Source: Paramacrobiotus metropolitanus
Lineage: Eukaryota; Tardigrada; Eutardigrada; Parachela; Macrobiotidae
Reading direction: 5' to 3'
Assembly (NCBI RefSeq): GCF_019649055.1
Contig: NW_026570481.1
Location: 21,597-85,596 of the forward strand
DNA length: 64,000 nt
The position numbers and the translations under genes are program-made. The notes under the pieces are model-generated. The model ran no database searches. It saw only the letters and a program-made list of their open reading frames with translations, and was not told where the DNA came from. Of the stretch, positions 32,791 through 40,895 are shown one piece after another (position 1 is the stretch's first letter; the number at the start of each line of letters is the position of its first letter).

Positions 32791-33804
32791 TCACGCCTTT
32801 TCGAGTGGACGCTCATCAACTCCTTCATCTTCTGATGAAAGGTCACTTTCGTTTTCTCGCGAATCGCTAAGTTTTTCGCTTTCGAATTTTTTGAGCAGGG
32901 GTTTGTCCCCTTCTTTTGCCTTTCGCCCAGTTCGTGCAGCGACTCTCGGGTGACTCCTTGCTACTCGAATTCTAGTTGGTGACCTTTCTAATTGGTCGGA
33001 GTTTGACCTTTCTTCGTCCGATTTTGACTTTTCCAGTTCATTTATTTCTTCGCGACTCGTTAATGGCTTTTCGGTCAACTCGACCGGCGGGCATTCCTCA
33101 CCGTTATCGAGTGACCTTTCTGCGTTTTTTGCCTCAGTTGCTGGGTTTTGCTGCTCGTTCGATATCCTTTCAACTTCCTCTTTGAACCTTTTCCACATTT
33201 CACCTCTGTCCGTTAACATTTGCGCAATATCGAAAGCCGACTTTGAACTTTCTTCTGTTTCATTCGATTTCCCTTCGGCTATCTCTTTAACTGATTCCTC
33301 TTTCTCTGCTTCTTTGACATTCCCTTTATTGGTTTCATCCTGTTGAACTGTTTCGTAACCTTTAGGTCGTTTAGGACCAACAAAGATGCAGTTTGCCATC
33401 AGCTCTTCAGTGACCCATTCATCATTCGGAATCGTTTCGTACATGCACCACGTATCACCACCTCGTTCTGGGTAGTCCACTCCGTCTGGATCTGGTGCAA
33501 AGGTCACCTTTTTCTTTTGCATCAAACCCGGTAACCTTCTTTTCCGAGTTACCTGTAGTTCTCGCATTTCTTTTACGTCAAATTTGGGGATTTCTTCCTC
33601 GAATTTCTTCCAATATTTCTCGAATGCTTTTTCGTTTCCCTCTTTTAACGCGTTGTAGTACACTTCAAGTGATTCGTAGACAGGTGTACCAAGTCCTGCC
33701 GGGAAGATGATCGTTCTCCCTTCACCTTTATACATGTGGTTCACACGGAAGTCCCAGAAAAGATCAACTCTCGCTTCTTCCCACATTTCTCCTTCCTCGG
33801 TCAT
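32791..33804 (-). CDS. Element ORF between protease and RT, charged, unknown
   Basis: 337 codons. The first ~130 residues look globular (LFWDFRVNHMYKGEGRT, YETIPNDEWVTEELMANC). The rest is a hydrophilic E/K/S-rich region with repeated ERS units that coincide with the octamer. No family is recognised. Position and composition suggest a spacer or accessory domain of the gag-pol polyprotein. Confidence 0.5.
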   Translation of the reverse strand: MTEEGEMWEEARVDLFWDFRVNHMYKGEGRTIIFPAGLGTPVYESLEVYYNALKEGNEKAFEKYWKKFEEEIPKFDVKEMRELQVTRKRRLPGLMQKKKVTFAPDPDGVDYPERGGDTWCMYETIPNDEWVTEELMANCIFVGPKRPKGYETVQQDETNKGNVKEAEKEESVKEIAEGKSNETEESSKSAFDIAQMLTDRGEMWKRFKEEVERISNEQQNPATEAKNAERSLDNGEECPPVELTEKPLTSREEINELEKSKSDEERSNSDQLERSPTRIRVARSHPRVAARTGRKAKEGDKPLLKKFESEKLSDSRENESDLSSEDEGVDERPLEKA

Positions 33805-33820
33805 TTCTTCTATCTCTCGT

Positions 33821-34513
33821 TCAAATCTCTTTTCCTGTTGCTACCGGATCGAGAGGATCTTGGATTCCTTTCTCGACACGTTGCAACCAATGGTTTAGCC
33901 ATCTGCCTCTTCCAATTATAAAACTTTCTACACATGACAACCACGTTCGATATCTATTCCAGTGATACCGTTCGATGTGTGGTTTCCACATTTCGTTTGT
34001 CCGCATGATGCTTTTCGCTTTCTTTTGGGCATGACCTTTAAGGTCTGCTAATGCGGCATTACATCTTAGCCATTCTGAAGGGTCATCTTGAGAGGCATTT
34101 TCACAACATTCCGCGCATTCCCATTGTGGTTGCACTCTGCACGGATCCTCAAAGTAACCGTGGTGACAGCTCCCGGCTCGTTCTTCTGGAGTTAATGTCC
34201 TTTGACTCGCTTCAGGTTTAACCTGTTCCTGTACTGTGGTATCTTCCTCACATTCGATTGGAGTCACGCTTTTATCCTCAGAGGATATTTCAATGACCTC
34301 TGGTTCTTTTTCTGTTCGTTGACCTTTCAATTGTTCGAGTGCCTTGTCGCGGATTTCGCTTGTAAACATCTGTTCTTCTTCAACTATTCGTTTCAAAACT
34401 CGTAACCTTTCGCTCTTTTTATCCTTCCCCACTTTAGCCGTCTTTATTTCCAGTGCCTCTGGTACTGGGATAGCTTGCAACACCTTTTTCTGTGTCTCCT
34501 TGCTTACATTCAT
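33821..34513 (-). CDS. Element ORF, cysteine-containing spacer protein
   Basis: 230 codons. The N-terminal part carries one IPVPEA repeat and a coiled segment. The middle has CHHGYFEDPC...WECAECCENA, a cysteine/histidine cluster that could bind zinc. The C-terminal part is tryptophan-rich (HIERYHWNRYRTWLSCVE), an architecture seen in retroelement capsid helices, but I cannot assign it. It overlaps its upstream neighbour by 80 bp in another frame. Confidence 0.45.
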   Translation of the reverse strand: MNVSKETQKKVLQAIPVPEALEIKTAKVGKDKKSERLRVLKRIVEEEQMFTSEIRDKALEQLKGQRTEKEPEVIEISSEDKSVTPIECEEDTTVQEQVKPEASQRTLTPEERAGSCHHGYFEDPCRVQPQWECAECCENASQDDPSEWLRCNAALADLKGHAQKKAKSIMRTNEMWKPHIERYHWNRYRTWLSCVESFIIGRGRWLNHWLQRVEKGIQDPLDPVATGKEI

Positions 34514-34823
34514 CTGCGATCATACTTCTCCCGTCCGGGAGAAATATGATCGCCTCATCGGTATCTGGCGCAAGCGGTTCCTTTTTCTTTTCGTTAACTT
34601 CTTTGAGCTTTCCACTTTCACTTTTCTTCTCCGGTGCCTCTGGTACCGGGATTATCCGTTGGCTAATCTCGTTCGGCTGCACTCTCGTCATTCCCGGTGC
34701 CTCTGGTACTGGGATGACCTTTTCTCTTCCCTTTTGTGTCGGCATTGTCCGATTTAATGTGTTTTCGATCTCCTGCTGAATCATTTGCAACTGCTCAAAT
34801 GGTGACAAATCTTTTCGCGTCAT
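34434..34823 (-). CDS. Element ORF with PVPEAP repeats
   Basis: 129 codons between protease and the cysteine-containing ORF. It has two copies of IPVPEAP. Two more copies lie just outside it, one in the preceding frame change (about 34845) and one in the next ORF (about 34453), so the repeat spans three frames. The DNA phrase behind it is CCAGTACCAGAGGCACCGGG on the minus strand. Probably a disordered polyprotein linker. Confidence 0.45.
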   Translation of the reverse strand: MTRKDLSPFEQLQMIQQEIENTLNRTMPTQKGREKVIPVPEAPGMTRVQPNEISQRIIPVPEAPEKKSESGKLKEVNEKKKEPLAPDTDEAIIFLPDGRSMIADECKQGDTEKGVASYPSTRGTGNKDG

Positions 34824-34861
34824 CTTTTTCTTTTCGTTTCCCGGTGCCTCTGGTACTGGGA

Positions 34862-37186
34862 TTAGCGTTTATTAACCGTTTGAGAATTTCCCGTCTGTTT
34901 TACAAGTTCGGTGACCTTTCCGACTTGAACTTTGGCGACTGGTTTGGGGTCATCTTCTTTCTCTTCTTCGCCTTCATTATCCATCAGTACGAACTTCTTC
35001 TCTAAGAAGTCGAATCCCAGTAGCACTTGTACGTCGTCGCACTTCGGTCGGACGTAGAAGGAATGTTCGCTTGTCTTCTTTCGTAAGGTCACTGGTGCTA
35101 CGCAGTAATGCGTCACCAGGAATCCTGACGTTCCGCTAATTCCGTTTATTTTCACCAGTCTATCTGGTGGCAATGGGAGCATATGAAGTCCATTCTTCTC
35201 GCAAAACGGTTTGCTGATCAGCGACGTCTCAGCGCCGGTGTCCAGCATTGCGTTGACCTTTATATCTCCCACTTTCACTTCATGTGTGTATGCTTCAATT
35301 CTTTTGGGCAATTTTCCGTTTTGAATCTTCAAGGTGTGAATCTTACATTTCACAGGGATAAGCGATACTGGTCCCGGGTCCATATCGGGAAGCACTTGTC
35401 CTTTTGCTGGAGTGCTGTGACCTTTCAGTATCTCGCTCAGCTTATCAATCCTATGTGGAACATTAGTCCGAACGTCGTAATATTTTCGCGGCTTTTCTTT
35501 ATTTGTTCGCTTCTCTGTAGCCATTTTATCACCGATGACCTTTTCCACGTTCTGCACTTGCTCATTTGCTTTTGTGCTCTCCATGTGACCTTTAGTCACT
35601 TCATTTATCGTTTGATGGATCAGTTCCTCTTTGCGATTTTCATTTCGTTTATCTCTCAACTTCTCAATGACTTCACTTGTTATTTGGTCCGCTCGCTTCA
35701 GTTCGTCTTCTTCGCTATCTTTCTTCTCATCTGGTGACCTTTCATATGTAACCATGTCATATCCCTTTTCGGTCATCCATTGCATCACTTTTGCAGATAC
35801 TTCATTGTTCGTTTTCGTTGGGTCAATTTGCGAAGACATCCCGTCTGTTCGGGCTGGTGACTTGTCATTGGCATCCTTTTGCAGTGCTTGTGATAAGTCC
35901 CGTGACCTTTCAACTGCGCTACTCTGTTGCGTTTGCGCTATCTCATTTGACCGTCCTTTTTGTTCATTTTGCGCTAAGTCCTGTGACCTTTCGTTGCGCT
36001 TCATGACAAATCCGCCACCTGTCAGCTTTTGTATGGGGACTTTTTCTCCATAATTCGGCGGTTTATCCTGTGGTGGAGCATTGCGTGAATGATTCCAGTC
36101 AGCGAATGTCTTCTTATATTCCTCTGGATTGAATACTGGGATTGGGTTCGGTGACCCTTGCGCTGGTTTCCCGGTAACCAACTCTTCTAGTCGCTTTCTT
36201 TCACATTGCGTTCGCAACTGTTGCATGTCCCAGTAGTCGTCTTGTGACATTTTCGCTTTCTGCTTTGCCTTCGGCGTTACGGGTATCCACATCCCGTGAT
36301 TGCCGTTCGGTCTGTAGGCCACTTTTTGCCACTTTTCCTTCTGTTGCAGCGTTATTGCATCTACAAGTGAGTCATCGGAGTTCTGTTGTGCCAATTCGCC
36401 ATTCTTTTGCTGCGCTGTTCGCAGTGTCAAGTCTGTTTCTTGACCTTTTAACACGACGCTGTCGCCGTGACCTTTCGCATTCGCACTCGCTCCTTGACCT
36501 TTAACGTGGACTTTTCCAACAGAAGGTGACCTTTCATCTTTACTAATGACGGTGATATTCTGCTTAATCCATTCTTGCCTTATTCGCTTCTCTTCTTCGT
36601 CTTCTGAACAATTCCAAAACTTTGGCTTTGGTTCCCCGTAACAATCGCACCTTGGCTCATTCGCCTTGTCGTTTTCTGCCAAGTATTTCCGGAATTTCGC
36701 GTGTTGCTCATTTCCCTCTTGCGCAGTATCGTTCTGCGGTGGTGAATTTTGGTCTTTCGATTTGCCATTTATCTGTTTCCGGAACCATTCGTGGTGCATT
36801 TCCACTTCTTCTGCGGTATCAGTTTGTGGTTTCTTCTGGTTTAACAGCGCTTGTTGAATCTTGGCATTACGTAATGCACGACGTTCAGCTAGCACTTTCT
36901 CGCTGCAATACGGTGACCTTTCATTTTGCTGCACTTTTTGCAGTGTCGCGCTACCGTCACGACAATTTCCACTCGCAGTACCATTCTGCGGTGACCTTTG
37001 ATTCTGTGACGGTATCCTTATAACCGTTCCATTTTCTTTTTGCGATGACGGCATCCATATAGCCGTTTCTCTTTGCTGTGGCGGCATCCATCTAGCCGTT
37101 TCTTGTGGTTGCGGCATCCATATAGCCGGTCCATTTTGCTTTTTCGCTGACGGCATCCATATAGCCGTCGCAGTGGTCACATTCAC
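34862..37186 (-). CDS. Long linker with IWMP repeats and retropepsin
   Basis: About 770 codons open without a clear ATG start (first ATG around 37153), so it is likely a downstream part of the polyprotein. Its start has five copies of an IWMP/RWMP/IRIP unit of ~15 residues. A long Q/N/K/E-rich region follows. The aspartic protease sits near the C-terminus: AMLDTGAETSLIS at about residue 645 and LLGFDFLEKKFV at about 722, the catalytic and flap-distal hallmarks of retropepsins. The protease would release gag and pol proteins in the particle. Many ERS, KGH and KVT units come from the octamer. Confidence 0.8.
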   Translation of the reverse strand: MNVTTATAIWMPSAKKQNGPAIWMPQPQETARWMPPQQRETAIWMPSSQKENGTVIRIPSQNQRSPQNGTASGNCRDGSATLQKVQQNERSPYCSEKVLAERRALRNAKIQQALLNQKKPQTDTAEEVEMHHEWFRKQINGKSKDQNSPPQNDTAQEGNEQHAKFRKYLAENDKANEPRCDCYGEPKPKFWNCSEDEEEKRIRQEWIKQNITVISKDERSPSVGKVHVKGQGASANAKGHGDSVVLKGQETDLTLRTAQQKNGELAQQNSDDSLVDAITLQQKEKWQKVAYRPNGNHGMWIPVTPKAKQKAKMSQDDYWDMQQLRTQCERKRLEELVTGKPAQGSPNPIPVFNPEEYKKTFADWNHSRNAPPQDKPPNYGEKVPIQKLTGGGFVMKRNERSQDLAQNEQKGRSNEIAQTQQSSAVERSRDLSQALQKDANDKSPARTDGMSSQIDPTKTNNEVSAKVMQWMTEKGYDMVTYERSPDEKKDSEEDELKRADQITSEVIEKLRDKRNENRKEELIHQTINEVTKGHMESTKANEQVQNVEKVIGDKMATEKRTNKEKPRKYYDVRTNVPHRIDKLSEILKGHSTPAKGQVLPDMDPGPVSLIPVKCKIHTLKIQNGKLPKRIEAYTHEVKVGDIKVNAMLDTGAETSLISKPFCEKNGLHMLPLPPDRLVKINGISGTSGFLVTHYCVAPVTLRKKTSEHSFYVRPKCDDVQVLLGFDFLEKKFVLMDNEGEEEKEDDPKPVAKVQVGKVTELVKQTGNSQTVNKR

Positions 37187-37266
37187 TGCAGTACCATTCT
37201 GCAGTGGTGACCTTTCCCTTTTATCCGGTGGTTTAGGGTCGGGTCGATCAGTAGGCTCACCGGTGC

Positions 37267-37518
37267 CTACTGATCTTGCCCGTTTCCCTGAACCGGCGCC
37301 CCGCCTTGTTGCGCGCCTTGCACATTTCCTTGTTGTTCATTCACCGGGCCACCTCCGTTTGGCTGGCCACCACCCTGTTGGTAGTTTCCGCCTCCGCCAT
37401 TTCCACCGCCTCTGTAATTTCCGCGGCCATAGCCTCTGTTCCTTCCTCTGAAGCCGCCGCGGCCAAAGCCACCGCCGCGATAGCCGCCTTGGCCGCCCCC
37501 ATTTCCATTTCCATAGTT
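37267..37518 (-). CDS. RGG-box glycine-rich segment (separate frame)
   Basis: A third frame, open between a TAA near 37520 and a TAG at 37267-37269, encodes a glycine-rich chain with GGYRGGGFGRGGFRGR and RGYGRGNYRGGG, then a G/Q/N-rich end. RGG boxes bind RNA and promote condensates. It follows the zinc knuckle, so it looks like the tail of the nucleocapsid, shifted by an indel. The alternative frame through the same DNA is alanine-rich and is less convincing. Confidence 0.55.
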   Translation of the reverse strand, partial: NYGNGNGGGQGGYRGGGFGRGGFRGRNRGYGRGNYRGGGNGGGGNYQQGGGQPNGGGPVNEQQGNVQGAQQGGAPVQGNGQDQ

Positions 37519-37569
37519 CCGTTACCTTGCTGAAAGTTCGCTTTCGCCTGGTACCATTGCGTGATCAGG

Positions 37570-37755
37570 TCATATCCATTTGCGACTGCTTGGCGCCAAC
37601 CACCGAGCCCACAGTCGTTGCCACTCGTTGAAGGCAAACAGGTTTGGGTTCTGTTCCGGTGGTGTATTGGCGAATTTGCATCCCTGGGTCTGGTGGTTGC
37701 CATACATACAGTACTGGCACATCTGCACATTGTTCGCCACCCATCCGTCAATCAT
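37570..37755 (-). CDS. Nucleocapsid zinc knuckle
   Basis: The frame shows CQYCMYGNHQTQGC, a perfect CX2CX4HX4C retroviral-type zinc knuckle. It lies directly after the capsid frame and before the RGG box, the normal gag order. The knuckle binds the element's RNA. The frame is short because it is cut off from its neighbours by frame changes on both sides. Confidence 0.75.
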   Translation of the reverse strand: MIDGWVANNVQMCQYCMYGNHQTQGCKFANTPPEQNPNLFAFNEWQRLWARWLAPSSRKWI

Positions 37756-37882
37756 CTGGAACTTAAACTCAGTTCGTGAATCTCTGTTCCCTTGTTGACC
37801 CTGATGGAAGTTCCCTGACCTGTTGATTCCCTCCTGTGGTATTCATCCATTTCTGTGGTGCACCATTCTGACCTTCTGTACC

Positions 37883-38938
37883 TCACTGAGCTGCTGCCTG
37901 TATCGCCGCCACCATTGCATATGTTATCGGTTGTCCCGTCTGACTGTCGATAAAGGTCACCTTTTCGGTGACCCTCTGACCGGAGTCTCCACGGTACTCA
38001 ACCGGCTGCTGGACTTGGCGCAGCTGCCATTCTCTGTTGCGGTACATTTTCGACTTGCCTTGGCGAATGGTCACGTATTCCTGATTACGTTGACCTTTAG
38101 GCGCCTTATATTTCTCTTCGCCGGTGGCCCAATGTCGGAAGAAGTCCTTCACGTCCGTTGGCGTCTTGCACTTTTGTATCCGCAATGCCTTGTAGAGTTC
38201 ATTGTCTCCTCTACATCCTTCAATTAAGAATCCGACTGCTTGTTTCTCCGTGATGATTCTTTTTGCTTTAAATTGCATCATCGCCTGATAATACTGGTCC
38301 AGCGATTCCTTTCCGAGTTCAAATTTCCTTGCATAGGCCTCACGTAAGCCTAAGACTTCTTCATCTCGATCACCATATTCATCTTTGAATTTGTCCATCC
38401 ACTCTGTTATTGAGTATTCAATTCCATCTTCGGCTGCGATGTCCTTTTCCCCTTCAAACCATGTTTTTGCAGGACCTTTCACCGCACTTGCTATCTCAAT
38501 CATGATCTGATCGTCCGTGAGCTGGTAAGTCCTTTGTGTTTCTTTCACTAATCGTGTCCACCCACTCACTGTGTCACGACTGCCGTCAAAGGTCATGAGT
38601 GGTGTTTTCCTGGCCATCGAGTTAAGTGCTTTTGTCAATTGCACCGCTGTATTTTCTGCTCTCTGGTCATCGTCTTCTTCGCTACTTCCATCATCACTTT
38701 GATTTCGTTTCGCCTTTCCATACCGGGATTTCCTAGGACGCTCCTGCCGGCTGGGTGGTCTGTCCCGTCGCCCTTCATCGATGAACACATTTGTTTCCAT
38801 GTGCGGGGGAAATTGTGAAGGGTCACCTCGACTCATATGCGGGTAACTTTCCGATGGTGGTTCTTTGTCATCTTTAGCCTTTTCCCCGTCCTTTTCGTTT
38901 TTGACACTTCCTCTGCCAGTACCAGTTCGTAGCGGCAT
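37883..38938 (-). CDS. Gag capsid protein
   Basis: 351 codons from an ATG at 38938. After a charged leader comes an all-helical Ty3/Gypsy capsid: LMTFDGSRDTVSGWTRLV, then ASAVKGPAKTWFE, EWMDKFKDEYGD, ESLDQYYQAMMQFKAKR and AVGFLIEGCRGDNELYKAL. These correspond to the retrotransposon gag N- and C-terminal lobes (F-D-G at the start, the W-F helix end, F-x-x-x-F/Y and the L-I/G turn). The end holds KVTFIDSQTGQPITYAMVAAI. It would assemble the particle. It overlaps the coiled-coil ORF upstream by ~100 bp in another frame. Confidence 0.82.
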   Translation of the reverse strand: MPLRTGTGRGSVKNEKDGEKAKDDKEPPSESYPHMSRGDPSQFPPHMETNVFIDEGRRDRPPSRQERPRKSRYGKAKRNQSDDGSSEEDDDQRAENTAVQLTKALNSMARKTPLMTFDGSRDTVSGWTRLVKETQRTYQLTDDQIMIEIASAVKGPAKTWFEGEKDIAAEDGIEYSITEWMDKFKDEYGDRDEEVLGLREAYARKFELGKESLDQYYQAMMQFKAKRIITEKQAVGFLIEGCRGDNELYKALRIQKCKTPTDVKDFFRHWATGEEKYKAPKGQRNQEYVTIRQGKSKMYRNREWQLRQVQQPVEYRGDSGQRVTEKVTFIDSQTGQPITYAMVAAIQAAAQ

Positions 38939-39423
38939 ATCGAAGTGGAAGCTTTACCCGTGCCCGTTTCATGCGCCTTGCTGTAACTGGGCGGGGGCGA
39001 TTCCACCGTTGATGTTCTAACTCCGTGTTGTAGGAGCTGTTCATCTTTGTGTTTGTTGGACATTTGAAGAGCTTTATTCTCATCTTCAAGGCGCTTAATC
39101 CTTAAATCGAATTGTTCTTTCTCATTCTTCAGGTTCTGATTCTCTTGGTTGACCTTCGACATCTGCTGATGCAGTTGAAGCGTTTTGTCTTGAATGACCT
39201 TTTCAGTATCATTTTCCACTTTCCTGATGTGTCCCGCCAACTGGGTCACATCCCTTTCCAACGTCATGTATTCTTCGGCTGCTGCTTTCAGCTGATTTTT
39301 CGTCACGGTGACCTCATCTTCTCTTGTCATCGCCGTTTGTGTCATATCAATCAGCTCCGTATTCAGTCTGATAATCTCCTGTGTCTTCTGATGGACCGTT
39401 TGTTGCCACTCTTTATCCTTCAA
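38833..39423 (-). CDS. Coiled-coil ORF, second part
   Basis: Nearly all of this frame is heptad coiled coil (LNTELIDMTQ, VNQENQNLKNEKEQFDLRI). It overlaps the end of ORF 1 by four bases at GAGTTTTGAAGG and has no ATG at its start, so it reads as a continuation after a -1 shift. That could be programmed frameshifting or an indel in the T4 run. The last third carries PPPSYS and a basic tail and overlaps the capsid start. Confidence 0.6.
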   Translation of the reverse strand: MKDKEWQQTVHQKTQEIIRLNTELIDMTQTAMTREDEVTVTKNQLKAAAEEYMTLERDVTQLAGHIRKVENDTEKVIQDKTLQLHQQMSKVNQENQNLKNEKEQFDLRIKRLEDENKALQMSNKHKDEQLLQHGVRTSTVESPPPSYSKAHETGTGKASTSICRYELVLAEEVSKTKRTGKRLKMTKNHHRKVTRI

Positions 39424-40895
39424 AACTCGAGCACTGTGACCTTTTCGTCCAAAAGGTGTGTCTCATGTTCCCACTTCATGCCTTGCTCGGCAATTGTCTT
39501 AGCAGTCTTTTTCAACTCGGTATTCTCTTCGGTGACCTTTCGAACATCTTCTTTCAACGACTTGTTCTCTTCCATCACCTGCTTAATTTCATTCTTCAGC
39601 CTCACACCTTCAGTGGCTGTGAGCTCCCTCAGGTCCTTAGCCACTTTGACAGCGTCATCGGCTCTCTTCTGATGATCTTGTGATTCTTTCTGAAGGGTTC
39701 CAATGTTCTCGTCCCGTAACTTCAATTCATTTCTCAACTTAAACACTTCGTTGGTGTTTGTCAGCAATCGTTGGGTCACGTCGACGAGTTTGGCCGCGTA
39801 TTCGTCTCGCTTGGCTTCCGCTTCGGTGACCTTAAGTTTAAGTGAGTCACATTCGTCCTTCAATTCCGCTAAGTGCCGTGACCTTTCGGCTGATTCCTCT
39901 GACATGCTCTCGTTGAGGTCACTGACTGCAAGATGACCTTCCATTTCTCTGTCATCCACCATTTTCAAGTACTCTTCAGCGAGTTCTTTTTGACGCTCGT
40001 ATTTGATCTTCCATTCGTCCGCTGCACTTTCCAAATCCACCTGTTGTTGTTCCAGCTCATAAATACGAGCATCCAGAGATCCTATCCGATTTTGATATTC
40101 CTGTTTCTTCTTCGTCACTAGGCCTTCCTTGGCTTCGAGTTCTTCTTCCAACTCCTTCACGCGTCTCTTGAGAGTTGACGTGGGGCTGTTCGGTGATGGC
40201 GGTCTAACATTGATGACCTTTCCAGTTTGTGTCCTTTCAATAAGGTGCTCGGGTATGTCCTTAAACGGTGTCATCCCTTCAGCACGGTCAGCTTCTTTCA
40301 TCGCGGTCTGGAAGGACATATTCATTGTCGCTTCATCATCCGTGAAGTATGACTCGTTCGATTCGTCTGAGACCATCGGAGTTGCCCAAAAATCATCACC
40401 GACAGTCTTATCGTGCAGTGAAAGGTCATCCAATCCCAGTTCAGCCAATTCCATTTCTGTGACCTTTGTCCTGCCAGCTTCCGACTGAACCAGGTTTACA
40501 TTTTTATCCTGTTCAGTAGTTCCGATAGTGGTAGCATCCGACTGTGATGCTCCAACTAGTTCCACTCCTTTCCCTGTGGGTATTTCCTCCCCGGTGACCT
40601 TTTTCTGGTTCATCGGATCGCTTCCCGCCGTAGACGCGGGAGTGTGCTTCTGGTCGTCGCTTGAACTTTCCTGATTGGCGACCGCCTCGAGCGCCTTCTG
40701 ATAAGTGCTATCAGAGCCTCGTGAATCCTTCTTCTCGAATGCCTTGGGCGCTCGAGTGTTCCGCTCATGTCCAACTGGACGTGAGTACGGGTACAGATCC
40801 TTTTTGTATGGATTTGGTGCGCTTTGCTGTGAGCTACGGGAGCTTTTGCTTCCCTGACTGCTGTTAGATGTCGGTTCCTCTTGTTCTCTGTCCAT
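39420..40895 (-). CDS. Element ORF 1: serine-rich head and long coiled coil, 491 aa
   Basis: The first ORF of the element opens with an ATG at 40895. Residues 1-130 are disordered and S/Q/K-rich. Residues 130-250 are acidic, with DDEATMNMSFQTAMKEADR. Residues 260-490 are almost continuous coiled coil (RRVKELEEELEAKEGL onward). It resembles the N-terminal gag coiled coils of some retroelements but no family is recognised. It would help particle assembly or bind another element protein. The octamer encodes KVT at several coil positions. Confidence 0.7.
   Translation of the reverse strand: MDREQEEPTSNSSQGSKSSRSSQQSAPNPYKKDLYPYSRPVGHERNTRAPKAFEKKDSRGSDSTYQKALEAVANQESSSDDQKHTPASTAGSDPMNQKKVTGEEIPTGKGVELVGASQSDATTIGTTEQDKNVNLVQSEAGRTKVTEMELAELGLDDLSLHDKTVGDDFWATPMVSDESNESYFTDDEATMNMSFQTAMKEADRAEGMTPFKDIPEHLIERTQTGKVINVRPPSPNSPTSTLKRRVKELEEELEAKEGLVTKKKQEYQNRIGSLDARIYELEQQQVDLESAADEWKIKYERQKELAEEYLKMVDDREMEGHLAVSDLNESMSEESAERSRHLAELKDECDSLKLKVTEAEAKRDEYAAKLVDVTQRLLTNTNEVFKLRNELKLRDENIGTLQKESQDHQKRADDAVKVAKDLRELTATEGVRLKNEIKQVMEENKSLKEDVRKVTEENTELKKTAKTIAEQGMKWEHETHLLDEKVTVLEF

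Noticed and set aside
37341-37751. Alanine-rich frame over the RGG segment
   Set aside because: The frame that gives regular RGG/GGY units is the likelier coding one. The alanine-rich frame is its shift.
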